Source: an uncultured Burkholderiaceae bacterium (lineage in GTDB: Bacteria; Pseudomonadota; Gammaproteobacteria; Burkholderiales; Burkholderiaceae_B). Taken from it: 64,000 bases of DNA. Each line of letters opens with the position of its first letter. Position 1 is the stretch's first letter. Below the pieces are notes generated by a model. That model did not search any database and was not told the origin of the DNA. It saw only the letters and a program-made list of their open reading frames with translations. The stretch lies in assembly GCA_934525625.1 (NCBI GenBank), contig CAKSZL010000002.1, positions 248,001 to 312,000 of the forward strand. Reading direction: 5' to 3'. Shown here in pieces: positions 18,426-27,286 of this stretch. Made by a program: the position numbers and the translations under genes.

Positions 18426-19718
18426 TCAGCGCGCAGCATCCGTTTCCGTCAGGGCCGCTGCGGAAAACGTCAGGCGCATGGTGGTTCCCGGCTGGGAAGA
18501 GGGTGCTACCCGCAGCGTCCACGACAAACGCTCGCATATCAGGGCGACGATGAACAGGCCCAGGCCCGACAGCGACAGCAGTTCGCCGGCGTCGGACTGC
18601 GGGTCGTTCAGATAGGCCAGATAGGCGGCCGGCAGGCCGGAACCTTCGTCCTGGATCTCCACCGACTCGCGGCCGATGCGCACGTCCACGCTTCCCGCCG
18701 TGTGCTGCACGGCGTTCTGAATCAGATTGCGCAGCAGCATCCTGACCAGGGCCGGGTCCTGGACGACTTCGGGCTGGTCCGTCGCGGTGATGCGCACCCG
18801 CTTGGCGACGTTCGCGGTGTGGCGGGCCAGGTCATCCCTTACTTCCCGGGCCATGTCGGCCAGGGCGATGCGTTCCTTGTGTTCAGTCGTGGATTTGCGC
18901 CGGGTCAGCTTGAGAATGACGTCGATGTTCGCCGCCATTTCGTCCACCGCGCGGCGCATGCGCATGAACGGCCCCCGGTCGGCCTCTTTCAGCGCGCCGC
19001 GCTGTTCGAGGACGTCCAGCGCGCCGGCGATGACGGCGATGGGCGTGCGCAGTTCGTGGCTGGCCAGGCCCATCAGCGACTGTTCGCGCTTGACGTAGGT
19101 TTCCAGTTCTCCCAGAAACAGGTTGAACGATAGGGCGATGGCCTGGAGTTCCACGTCTTTGTAGTCGGCGTGTACGCGGCGCATGCGCGGCGCGGGGGTC
19201 GTGCCCCTGATCTGATTGGCCAGCCGCTGTATGGGCGCCACCAGGCGCTTGCCCGTGATGCGCGCCAGAATGATGCCGAGCAGTACGGTTGCCAGGCCGA
19301 GGAAAAGCAGAAACTCGTGGAAAGAGGATTCCCGGCTTTCGAACAAGGAGATGTCCTTGGCGAGGTAGAGATGCCCATCGCGCACGATGCCGGTGGTGAT
19401 CAGAAAGGTGGAGCCGTCCAGCTCGACCTCTCCGGAAAACGGCACGGGAAATCCGTGGAAGATGGCGGGCAGACGATAGTCGGGCGCGATGCCGGGAGGC
19501 GAGTAGTAGGCCTTGAGCGTGGCGGTGTCCCAGACCAGGGTTTCGCCGGGCCGCGCGTTGTCGAGCATGAACTCGCGTTCCGCCTGGAGATCCAGCTCCA
19601 GCAGCGCTTGCTCCAGGCTCTCGTTGGCGACGATGACCGAGGCGACCGTGACGAAGAAGGTGATCAGTATCGCCGCAAGTACGGTTCGGCGGATGCGTTT
19701 TTCGATGGTGGCCGCCAT
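18426..19718 (-). CDS. sensor histidine kinase
   Basis: A 430-residue membrane kinase: TM1 about 12-31, a periplasmic sensor of about 100 residues, TM2 about 136-154, a HAMP-like linker, HisKA with SHELRTP (H221) and an HATPase domain with NLIQNAVQH, DEGSGLP and SGLGLFIV. It is the last gene of a four-gene operon and starts three bases after the response-regulator stop. The ligand is unknown; co-transcription with two glycosyltransferase genes suggests it senses an envelope signal. Confidence 0.92.
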   Translation of the reverse strand: MAATIEKRIRRTVLAAILITFFVTVASVIVANESLEQALLELDLQAEREFMLDNARPGETLVWDTATLKAYYSPPGIAPDYRLPAIFHGFPVPFSGEVELDGSTFLITTGIVRDGHLYLAKDISLFESRESSFHEFLLFLGLATVLLGIILARITGKRLVAPIQRLANQIRGTTPAPRMRRVHADYKDVELQAIALSFNLFLGELETYVKREQSLMGLASHELRTPIAVIAGALDVLEQRGALKEADRGPFMRMRRAVDEMAANIDVILKLTRRKSTTEHKERIALADMAREVRDDLARHTANVAKRVRITATDQPEVVQDPALVRMLLRNLIQNAVQHTAGSVDVRIGRESVEIQDEGSGLPAAYLAYLNDPQSDAGELLSLSGLGLFIVALICERLSWTLRVAPSSQPGTTMRLTFSAAALTETDAAR

Positions 19719-19721
19719 GGT

Positions 19722-20417
19722 TCAGTCGTCTCCGGGCGGGCAAAGAATGTAGCCGCGGCCGTGCAGCGTCTTGATGAGATTGGCGCCCAGCTTGTCCTGA
19801 AGCAGCTTGCGCAGCGTGTAGATGTGGGTTCTCAGCGTGTGGGATTCCACCTCTTTGTCGCCCCATAGCGTCTGGCTGAGCTGTTCGTACGAGATGAAGC
19901 TGGGGTAGGCCCGGATCAAGGCCTCGACGATGTCCGCGGACATGCCCGACAACTGGAGGGAGTCGCCGCCCGCGAGCCGTACGCGCAGCGTGCCGGGCTC
20001 GAACTCCACGCCGCCCGCGCGCAGCAAGGCGGCGCCCGAGGTGCCGCGCCTGTGCAGCGCGTCGATGCGCACGGCAAGCTCTTTCAGGTTGAAAGGCTTG
20101 ACCAGGTAGTCGTCGGCGCCTTGGGTGAAGCCGGTAACCTTGTCGTCGATGTGGTCCTTGGCCGTCATCAGGATGATGGGCGTGGCGCAGTGCAGTTCGT
20201 TGCGTATCTTCTTGCACAGCGCGAAGCCGGAGATGCCCGGCAGCATGACGTCCATGACGATGACGTCGTAGGCGTTGGTGGCGACCAGGTGCAGCGCCAC
20301 CAGGCCGTCGTAGGCGAAGTCCAGGAGGTAGGGGCCGCCTTCCAGGAATTCGCTGATGTTGGCCATCAGGGCGGAATTGTCCTCGACCACGAGTACGCGG
20401 ATCTTCCGTTCATTCAT
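19722..20417 (-). CDS. OmpR-family response regulator
   Basis: A 231-residue regulator with a receiver domain (acidic pocket VVEDN, phosphoacceptor D56 in VMDVMLPG, LVKPFN lysine) and a winged-helix output domain (SYEQLSQTLWG, HTLRTHIYTLRKLL, GRGYIL). The start MNERKI was chosen because its ATG overlaps the upstream TGA as ATGA; the long open frame upstream is a shadow of the transferase gene. It should be phosphorylated by the following kinase and probably controls its own operon. Confidence 0.93.
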   Translation of the reverse strand: MNERKIRVLVVEDNSALMANISEFLEGGPYLLDFAYDGLVALHLVATNAYDVIVMDVMLPGISGFALCKKIRNELHCATPIILMTAKDHIDDKVTGFTQGADDYLVKPFNLKELAVRIDALHRRGTSGAALLRAGGVEFEPGTLRVRLAGGDSLQLSGMSADIVEALIRAYPSFISYEQLSQTLWGDKEVESHTLRTHIYTLRKLLQDKLGANLIKTLHGRGYILCPPGDD

Positions 20418-21889
20418 TTGTTCGCGTCCATCAGCAAGGAGGTCTGCCCGCTGTTTTTTGCCTTGGCGAAAACCAGGGAGTACCTGCGGTTCTTGAATAA
20501 TACCGGACTCAGAACCAGGTTCTTCAGGGCGGCCGGGTCGGCGTGGCCGACCGCCAGATAGATGCCGGAGGGATGCCGGTTGAGCTCGTCGAGCGGGTTG
20601 TGGGCCGGGTAGGATTGCACCTGTTCGTGCGAATAATAGCGCGCCGAGAACGGGGGGGTGCCCAGATAGTACAAAGGCTGGTCGCGCTGGGCATGTTCGG
20701 TGTAGTAGGCGACCAGATGTTTTTCGGTGCGCAAGCGCTCGGGGTATGCCATGGCCAGGCTGCCGAGCACGATGCCCGCGCATGGTGTCAATGCCATCAG
20801 CGTGTTCCAGGCCGGCCTGGAATGGGCGTCGGCCCGGCCTTTCAGCAGGCTGGCCGCCAGCAGGATGGAAAACGCGGGCAGCGAGGGCTGCGCGTATGTC
20901 CAGAGGATGTTGCCCGAGAAGGTGAAGAGGGCCGGCGCGGCTAGCGTCCACGACAGCAGATAGGCGGTGCGCGGGTCGCCCGAGGGGTGCAGCGCTTCCC
21001 GTAGCCGCTTGCCGGAGGGCTTCCAGCGCAGCAACTGCCAGAGCGCGAGCAGGCCCCAGGGAAAGGCGGCCAGCAGGCTGTCCAGCCAGATGCTGCCGTA
21101 GGCTCTTTGGTGGGCGGTGCCGTAAAGGTCTCCGTGCCAGCCGGGATCGACGAAGCGATAGAAATGTTCGCCCACCAGGAAGTACTTCAGAAAGCCTGGC
21201 GTCTTGAGCTCGGCGAGCACGTACCAGGGCAAGGTCAGCGCCAAGAATAAGAGCGTGCCGCTTATCCAGGGAAGACGCCGCAAGCCGTCCCAGCGGCGGC
21301 GCCAGAGCAGCCACACGAACACGACGCCGAAAACCAGAACGAGAGCAAGAGGCCCTTTGGCCAGCATGCCCAGGGCCAGACCGCAGAAGAAGGCATGTCC
21401 CCAGACGCGGCTGGGCGATTGCGCCAACCTGCCGAAGGCGGACAGGCTGAGCGTGATCGCCAGCGTCAGGTAGGCATCGGTCAGCACCGCGCCGGCCGAA
21501 AGAAAGGAGAGAAAACAGGTGGCGTATATCAAGACGGCCAGCCTGGCCGCCTTGTCGTTGAACTGGCTGCGGGCGAAGCCGTGGATCAAGCACAGGATGG
21601 CGATGGTCGCCAGCCACGTCGGTAGCCTCGCGGCGAAATCGCCGTAGCCCAGCAGCTTGAACGACAGGGCGGACATCCAAAAAGCCAGGGGCGGTTTGCC
21701 CCAGAACGGCACGCCCGGCTCGAACCACGGCGTGATCCAGTCTCCGGTTTCGGCCATGAGCCGGGCGATTTCGGCATAGCGGGGCTCGGAGTTGTCGGTG
21801 AGCGGAAACGTCGCCATCAGCACCAGCCGCAGGGCGAGTATGGCGGCCAGCACCCATAGCCAGTGGGGAACACGCTTGACGAGGCTCAT
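20414..21889 (-). CDS. ArnT-like (GT83/PMT) membrane glycosyltransferase
   Basis: A 491-residue multi-pass protein with the catalytic-type loop DNSEPRYAEIAR at 32-43 after the first helix and about ten further hydrophobic segments, then a short soluble C-terminal part. This is the ArnT/PMT fold, which moves a sugar from a polyprenyl phosphate donor onto lipid A, proteins or other envelope acceptors in the periplasm. With the GT2 gene upstream it forms a likely donor-synthesis and transfer pair. Both ends overlap neighbouring genes as ATGA. Confidence 0.85.
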   Translation of the reverse strand: MSLVKRVPHWLWVLAAILALRLVLMATFPLTDNSEPRYAEIARLMAETGDWITPWFEPGVPFWGKPPLAFWMSALSFKLLGYGDFAARLPTWLATIAILCLIHGFARSQFNDKAARLAVLIYATCFLSFLSAGAVLTDAYLTLAITLSLSAFGRLAQSPSRVWGHAFFCGLALGMLAKGPLALVLVFGVVFVWLLWRRRWDGLRRLPWISGTLLFLALTLPWYVLAELKTPGFLKYFLVGEHFYRFVDPGWHGDLYGTAHQRAYGSIWLDSLLAAFPWGLLALWQLLRWKPSGKRLREALHPSGDPRTAYLLSWTLAAPALFTFSGNILWTYAQPSLPAFSILLAASLLKGRADAHSRPAWNTLMALTPCAGIVLGSLAMAYPERLRTEKHLVAYYTEHAQRDQPLYYLGTPPFSARYYSHEQVQSYPAHNPLDELNRHPSGIYLAVGHADPAALKNLVLSPVLFKNRRYSLVFAKAKNSGQTSLLMDANK

Positions 21890-22902
21890 GAGGCCACCTT
21901 CCTGGCCCAGAGCCTGTTGTGTTCGGCCTGGCCTTGCAGCACTTTCTCCACCACGAACAAGGGCCGTTGCTTGGCCTCCAGGTAGGACTTGCCCACGTAC
22001 TCGCCCAGAATGCCCATGGTGATCAACTGCACGCCGCCCAGGAAGGCGATGATGGCGATCAGGGAGGGGTAGCCCGGCACGGGATCGCCGACGATGAGGG
22101 TTTTGGCGGCGATGAACAGGCCATACGCCAGCCCCATGGCCGCGACGGCCAGGCCCGCCACCGACGCCCAACGCAGCGGCTTGGTCGAAAACGAGGTAAT
22201 GCCTTCGATGGCCAGCGCGCATAAATCCCGGTACTTCCACTTCGTTTTTCCGGCCGCCCGGGGTTCGCGCTCGTAAAGAATCTCCGTCGTCGGGAATCCT
22301 ATCCAGGCGAACATGCCTTTCATGTAGCGCGACCGTTCGGGAAGCTGGTTCAGCGCGTGCACGGCGGCGGCGCTGAGCAGGCGGAAATCCCCGGTGTCCG
22401 GTGGAATGCTGACTTCGCTCAGGGAGTTGAGCAGGCGATAGTAAAGATGGGCGCTAAGCCGCTTGTGCCATGGGTCGCCGGCGCGCGTTTGCCTGCGCAT
22501 CGTGACCACGTCTGCGCCCGCGCGCCAGGCATGGATCATTGAGGGGATGAGTTCGGGCGGGTCTTGCAGGTCGGCGTCCATGATGATCGTGGCCCTGCCG
22601 CGGCAGTACCCCAGCCCCGCCGACATCGCCGCCTCTTTGCCGAAGTTCCGGCTCAGCCGGATCACCCGCAGACTCGGATGGCTGGGAATCAGCGACGCCA
22701 GGTAGTCCTGGCTACCGTCGCTGCTGCCATCGTCCACGAATACCAGCTCGTAGGAGACCCCCATGGCGTCGAGCACCGCCTTCGTCCGCTTTAGGCACAG
22801 CGGCAGCACTTCGGCTTCGTTGTAGACCGGCACAAGAATGGAAACCTCGGGCTTGCCCGCCATGCCTGCCTTGGCAGCCTGAAAAGAATGACCGTCCATC
22901 AT
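21886..22902 (-). CDS. GT2 polyprenyl-phosphate glycosyltransferase (ArnC/DPM-like)
   Basis: About 338 residues. The N-terminal GT-A domain has SILVPVYNEAEVLPL, VDDGSSDGS and MDADLQDPPE (D109/D111), with TGDFRLLS and an RSRYMKG loop; two membrane helices follow near the C-terminus. Relatives load a sugar onto undecaprenyl phosphate at the cytoplasmic face. The ATG at 22902 (MMDGHS) has AGAGG upstream; a GTG at 22938 preceded by AAGG is a possible longer start. It is the first gene of the GT2-ArnT-regulator-kinase operon. The spacer 22903-23115 holds no other recognisable feature. Confidence 0.85.
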   Translation of the reverse strand: MMDGHSFQAAKAGMAGKPEVSILVPVYNEAEVLPLCLKRTKAVLDAMGVSYELVFVDDGSSDGSQDYLASLIPSHPSLRVIRLSRNFGKEAAMSAGLGYCRGRATIIMDADLQDPPELIPSMIHAWRAGADVVTMRRQTRAGDPWHKRLSAHLYYRLLNSLSEVSIPPDTGDFRLLSAAAVHALNQLPERSRYMKGMFAWIGFPTTEILYEREPRAAGKTKWKYRDLCALAIEGITSFSTKPLRWASVAGLAVAAMGLAYGLFIAAKTLIVGDPVPGYPSLIAIIAFLGGVQLITMGILGEYVGKSYLEAKQRPLFVVEKVLQGQAEHNRLWARKVAS

Positions 22903-23115
22903 TGAAAAACGCACCTCTTGGGTATCCAGTGACGGCACCTTGCCTTGGGCGAACCAGCCGGCGCTTGTGCGTATGGATCGAAGTGGCCGCGCCCGGACTG
23001 GGGCGGCCGTGAGGAGGCATCTTAGGAGGGCGAACGTCAGAAGTTCGTCAAGAACGGGTCAAGACGGCGTCAGGGAATGTTGCCGGATGGCGCGGCCGGA
23101 CGTCGATTACTGGCG

Positions 23116-24084
23116 TCAGGGCAGCTCGGGCGCACCCGATTGAATGCGTGTGCGCAGCACGCGCTCGAAGTGCGTGGGGTCGTGCGGCTGCAGGGTTTGC
23201 GCCGCGCGCGGCAGGTGGAAGTCGTACAGGCGCGACGTCCAGAAGCGCAGCGCCGCGGCGCGCAGCATCATGGGCCAGGCCTGTTTTTCCTCGGGGGTGA
23301 AGGCGCGCACCGAGGCGTAGGCTTGCAGCCAGGCTTGCAGCAGGCTGTCTTGCCAGGCGCCGTCGGCGCGGTGAATGCACCAGTCGTTGACGGCCACGGC
23401 CACGTCGAACAGCCAGGTGTCGCAGCCGGCGAAGTAGAAGTCGATGAAGCCGCCCATGGTGGGCGCGTCGTGGTAGCCGTCGAACAGCACGTTGTCGCGG
23501 AACAGGTCGCAATGGGCCGCGCCGCTGGGCAGCGCGCGGAACAGCTCGCTGCCGAAGAAAGCGGTTTGCGCGGCCAGTTCGTCCTGGATCAGGCTGGCTT
23601 GCCGCGCTGACAGATGCGGCAGTATTTGCGGGATGACCTGCCGCCACCAGGGCAGGCTGCGCAGGTTGGGCTGGTGCATGGGGAAGTCGCGCGCGGCCAG
23701 GTGGGCCTGGGCCAGCGTGGCGCCGGCCAGCCGGCAGTGCGGCACGACCGGATCGGGTTCGTGGCGGCCCCGCAGGCGGCTGACGATGGCGCACGGTTTG
23801 CCATGCAGCGTGGAAAGCCTGTCGCCGTCCAGCCGGGTTTGCGGTTCCGGCACGGGCACGCCGTGCTGCGCCAGGTGGTGCATCAGCTCGATGTAGAAGG
23901 GCAACTGCTCGTGCGTCAGCACCTCGAACACCGTCAAGACATAGCGGCCCGTGGTGGTGTCGAGAAAGTAATTGGTGTTTTCGATGCCGGCCGAGATTCC
24001 CTGTAGATTGACCAGGCTGCCCAGCTTGTATCGGGTAAGCAGCGCTTGCGCGTCTTTTTCGCTGACGGGAGTGAAAACGGCCAT
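23116..24084 (-). CDS. thrB: homoserine kinase, APH-fold type
   Basis: A 322-residue kinase of the aminoglycoside phosphotransferase fold. The N-terminal part (GISAGIENTNYFL) and the catalytic loop HCDLFRDNVLFDG (from H191) with GFIDFYFAGCD match the alternative ThrB found in betaproteobacteria and pseudomonads. It phosphorylates homoserine in threonine synthesis in the cytoplasm. The start MAVFTPVSE is typical. It is divergent from dusA, with about 100 bp between the starts. Confidence 0.88.
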   Translation of the reverse strand: MAVFTPVSEKDAQALLTRYKLGSLVNLQGISAGIENTNYFLDTTTGRYVLTVFEVLTHEQLPFYIELMHHLAQHGVPVPEPQTRLDGDRLSTLHGKPCAIVSRLRGRHEPDPVVPHCRLAGATLAQAHLAARDFPMHQPNLRSLPWWRQVIPQILPHLSARQASLIQDELAAQTAFFGSELFRALPSGAAHCDLFRDNVLFDGYHDAPTMGGFIDFYFAGCDTWLFDVAVAVNDWCIHRADGAWQDSLLQAWLQAYASVRAFTPEEKQAWPMMLRAAALRFWTSRLYDFHLPRAAQTLQPHDPTHFERVLRTRIQSGAPELP

Positions 24085-24183
24085 GGGAGCGGGGGAAAAA
24101 TGAGTCTGACGGAAACCGGGCCACCGATTGTAGACCAGTCGCGGGGCGGAATCAGTAAAATGGAGGGGTTCCACTCTACAAAG

Positions 24184-25212
24184 ATGCTTCCTCTCATGGA
24201 TTTTCCGTCCGCGGGCTGGCGCGTATGCGTCGCGCCCATGATAGACGTCACCGACCGCCATTGCCGATTCTTTCATCGCCTGCTGGCGCCCCATGCCAGG
24301 CTGTACACCGAAATGGTGACCACCGGGGCCTTGCTGCACGGCGACGTTGCGCGCCATCTGGATTACGACGATTCCCAGCATCCGCTGGCGCTGCAACTGG
24401 GCGGCAGCGACCCGGCCGCGCTGGCGCATGGCGCGCGGCTGGCGCAGCAATGGGGCTACGACGAGGTCAACCTGAATTGCGGCTGTCCGTCGGACAAAGT
24501 GCAGAAGGGCGCGTTCGGGGCCTGCCTGATGGCCGAGCCGGGCAAAGTGGCCGACGCCTGGAAGGCCATGCGCGACGTCGTGGACATTCCGGTGACGATA
24601 AAACACCGGTTGGGCCTGGGCTACGACATCTCTTACGAGTTTGCGCGCGATTTCGTCGGGCAGTTGTTCGACGCCGGCTGCCGCGTGTTCATCGTGCATG
24701 CGCGCAACGCGGTGCTGGAAGGCCTGTCGCCCAAGGACAACCGCGAGATACCGCCGCTACGCTACGACCTGGCCTTGCAACTGAAGCGGGATTTTCCCGA
24801 GGCGCTATTCGTGCTGAACGGCGGCATCGCCACGGCCGACCAGGCCGAGCAGTGGCTGGAAAATTTCGACGGCGTGATGCTGGGCCGGGCGGCTTGGCAT
24901 CACCCTGAAGTATTGACGGAATTGTCGCAGCGCCTGGCGCCGCAAGCGCCGGCGCTGGAACCGGAAGCCGTGGTGCGGGCGATGGTGGAATATGCGCGCG
25001 AGCAAACCGCGCAAGGCACGCCGCTACGGATGATAGCCAAGCCCATGCTGGGCTGGATGGGGGGCAGGCCGGGCGCGCGCCGCTGGCGGCGCATGCTGTC
25101 GGACGCGCGCTTGCTGGCGGCCAACGCCCCCGAGCTTATTGAACAGGCCTGGCGGACTCTTCAGCCGGCGAACCCGGTTCGCCCGCCGGCCAGTCCCGAA
25201 TATACGCTTTGA
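24184..25212 (+). CDS. dusA: tRNA-dihydrouridine synthase A
   Basis: A 342-residue flavoenzyme with N-terminal VAPMIDVTDRHCRFFHR, NLNCGCPS, and the active-site cysteine C114 in FGACLMAEP; HARNAVLEGLSPKDNR is characteristic of DusA. It reduces specific uridines in the D-loop of tRNA. Starts at 24184 or 24196 are possible; the open frame to 24046 runs into the divergent thrB gene and is unlikely. Its last 77 bp overlap the convergent CBS-domain gene. Confidence 0.9.
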   Translation: MLPLMDFPSAGWRVCVAPMIDVTDRHCRFFHRLLAPHARLYTEMVTTGALLHGDVARHLDYDDSQHPLALQLGGSDPAALAHGARLAQQWGYDEVNLNCGCPSDKVQKGAFGACLMAEPGKVADAWKAMRDVVDIPVTIKHRLGLGYDISYEFARDFVGQLFDAGCRVFIVHARNAVLEGLSPKDNREIPPLRYDLALQLKRDFPEALFVLNGGIATADQAEQWLENFDGVMLGRAAWHHPEVLTELSQRLAPQAPALEPEAVVRAMVEYAREQTAQGTPLRMIAKPMLGWMGGRPGARRWRRMLSDARLLAANAPELIEQAWRTLQPANPVRPPASPEYTL

Positions 25213-25618
25213 GCATGTCGTTCTCGAACTGCTGGGCCGCCACCACAGCCTGGGCCATGTCGTAGAACGAGATGACGCCCAGCAGCATGGGGCCGTCCAT
25301 GACGGGAACGTAGCGGGCGTGCTTGTCCAGCATCAGGCGCTGGACTTCGTCAGCGCTGGTGTTGGGCGTGACGCTGACCGGGGCGTCGTCCATGATGCTG
25401 CGCACGGTGTAGTCGCCGACCTGGCCGCCATGGGCGTTCAGGTGCTGGATGATCTCGCGAAACGTGACCATGCCGGTGAGTTCGCCATGATCCATCACGA
25501 CGAGCGAGCCGATGTCTTGTTCGCTCATGGTGGCCAGTGCCTCGCGTACCGGCGTGTCAGGCGTGGCGGTGAAAAGCGCATTGCCTTTGACCCGCAGAAT
25601 TTCGCTGACTTTCAACAT
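25136..25618 (-). CDS. tandem CBS-domain protein
   Basis: About 160 residues made of two CBS domains (about 1-60 and 70-130) and a short acidic tail. CBS pairs usually bind adenine nucleotides and regulate a partner, but no partner is fused here. The start MLKVSEIL was chosen because a near-perfect AAGGAGG precedes it; the frame extends eight codons upstream. It overlaps the 3' end of dusA. Confidence 0.88.
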   Translation of the reverse strand: MLKVSEILRVKGNALFTATPDTPVREALATMSEQDIGSLVVMDHGELTGMVTFREIIQHLNAHGGQVGDYTVRSIMDDAPVSVTPNTSADEVQRLMLDKHARYVPVMDGPMLLGVISFYDMAQAVVAAQQFENDMLKAYIRDWPAGEPGSPAEESARPVQ

Positions 25619-25651
25619 GGCGTACCTCCTTTTTGGTAACAACGGGTTTTT

Positions 25652-26962
25652 TCATACATTGTGCCTCAAGCCGTTGTCTTCCGGTAGGGGAAGGCGCGTC
25701 TCAGCCGTAAGTTCTTGTTCGTCTTCGTAACCATCCAGAACATGGCCGACGGTGGGGTCGTAGCGCATGCGCAGCGACGCGGCCAGCGCATGGCGCAGGG
25801 GCTGGGCCTCGGGCTGGTACAGGCCCGAGATGAGCAGGGCGTCCACCAGGCGGCTGAGCTTTTGTTCGGAGAGGTTGCTGGAAAGCACCCAGATTTCGCC
25901 GGCTTCGCCCGCGCCTTGGGCCAGCGCTATCCAGCCCATGTCGCGCAGGGATTCGAGCACCTGGCGCAGGGCGTCGGGCTCCACCTGCAGCTGGAAGGCC
26001 AGGCTGCCGAGGCTGTAGCCTTGCTCGGGCGTGCCCTGGGCTTCGCGCAGAATGCGCAGCAGCTTGAGCGCCGCAAGAAAGCTCGAACCCGGGCGGTTCA
26101 GGTGCTCCCAGTGGCGCAGGCGCAGGGCCGGCAGCAGCGCGGCGATCATGGCGCCCGAAAGTATGCCCAGCCACGACAGGTAGATCCAGAGCAGGAAAAT
26201 GGGCAGGGTGGCGAAGGCGCCGTAGATGACGGTGTACGAGGGAAAGCGCGAGATGTAGAAGGCGAAGCCCGATTTCATCACGGCCAGCACCAGCGCCGTC
26301 CAGATGCCGCCGATCAGCGCGTCGCGCCAGCGTACGTGGCAATTGGGCACGAACATGAACAGTGCGCCGAAGCCCACGCTGGCGATGACGACGGGCACGA
26401 GGGAGAGCACGAGATTGAGCCAGGTGGGCAGGACGTTGATGAAGCCCAGCGATTCGCGCGCCAGATAGGCGGTGCTCCACAGGCTGGCCCCGGCCAGCAC
26501 CGGCCCCAGCGACAGGATCGCCCAGTACACCAGCAGGCGCTGGCGCAACGGGCGCTGGCGCTGCACGCTCCAGATGTCGTTGAGCACGTCGTCTATGGTC
26601 ATGATGAGCATGACGGACACGATGATCAGGAACAGGGTACCGATGGCGGTCAGGCCCGAGGCCTGGGCGGCGAACTGGTTGAGGTAGCCCATGACCGTGT
26701 CGGAGACGGCGGGCGGCATCAGGCTGGTGGTGAGGAATTCCTCCAGCGCCTGCTTGAAGTCGCCGAACAGCGGAAAGGCCGTGAACAAGGCCAGGATGAC
26801 CGCCAGCAGCGGCACGAGGGCGAGCACGGTGGTGTAGGTGAGGCTGGAGGCCGATTGGACGAGTTTTTTCTGTTGGGCCAGCGCCAGGCCGTAGCGCAGA
26901 ACTTCCAACACTTGTCGGGGGGATTGGCGGGGGTCTGGCTTGGCGGCTGGGGTGGTCGTCAT
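25652..26962 (-). CDS. YihY/BrkB-type inner-membrane protein
   Basis: A 436-residue protein with six hydrophobic segments between about residues 30 and 275 and a cytoplasmic C-terminal domain that looks like a winged helix (SLGSLAFQLQVEPDALRQVLESL). This is the YihY family, once called RNase BN in error; function remains unclear, with transport or envelope roles proposed. Its stop lies 33 bp from the start of the CBS gene, so the two may share a transcript. Confidence 0.85.
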   Translation of the reverse strand: MTTTPAAKPDPRQSPRQVLEVLRYGLALAQQKKLVQSASSLTYTTVLALVPLLAVILALFTAFPLFGDFKQALEEFLTTSLMPPAVSDTVMGYLNQFAAQASGLTAIGTLFLIIVSVMLIMTIDDVLNDIWSVQRQRPLRQRLLVYWAILSLGPVLAGASLWSTAYLARESLGFINVLPTWLNLVLSLVPVVIASVGFGALFMFVPNCHVRWRDALIGGIWTALVLAVMKSGFAFYISRFPSYTVIYGAFATLPIFLLWIYLSWLGILSGAMIAALLPALRLRHWEHLNRPGSSFLAALKLLRILREAQGTPEQGYSLGSLAFQLQVEPDALRQVLESLRDMGWIALAQGAGEAGEIWVLSSNLSEQKLSRLVDALLISGLYQPEAQPLRHALAASLRMRYDPTVGHVLDGYEDEQELTAETRLPLPEDNGLRHNV

Positions 26963-27011
26963 GGGCGCTTGCTTCTTGGGGGCTGCGGTTCGGTTGACTA
27001 TACCCCAAAGG

Positions 27012-27047
27012 AAAAACCGGAAGGCTTCAAAAGCTTTCCGGTTTTTT
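27012..27047. terminator. bidirectional rho-independent terminator
   Basis: A 16-bp stem with CCGG in the middle and one G-T pair, a three-base loop, and A5/T6 tracts on either side. It lies in the 324-bp gene-free gap between yihY and dapL and could end transcription from either direction. The rest of the gap contains hairpin repeat copy C. Confidence 0.8.
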
Positions 27048-27130
27048 GCGCTTTACCCTTTTATTGGGTGGGGGCGTTGGGTGTGTGGCTGTGTCAGTTC
27101 TGGTGTTGCGCTGTTAGGGGTATTAACCCG

Positions 27131-27252
27131 CCCGCCGCCGGGCAATGCCATTCAGGCCCGGTCACGCGGCTCGGGCGCGCCAGCAGGCGCCCTCGGTCCC
27201 TGCGGGACTGCCCTTGCTCCAACGTGCCTGAATGGCATTGCCCGGCAGCGGG
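27131..27252. repeat. hairpin repeat element, copy C
   Basis: Arms of 27 bp (27131-27157 and 27226-27252) pair with one exception, which is a G-U pair in minus-strand RNA. The 68-bp interior contains CGGGCGCGCCAGCAGGCG followed by CCCTCGG, which recurs in reverse orientation in copy D. The element is 122 bp, the same length as copy D. It lies just past the dapL stop on the minus strand. Confidence 0.8.
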
Positions 27253-27286
27253 CTGGACGTTGAGGTTGCGCGTAGCTTCAGCGCAT

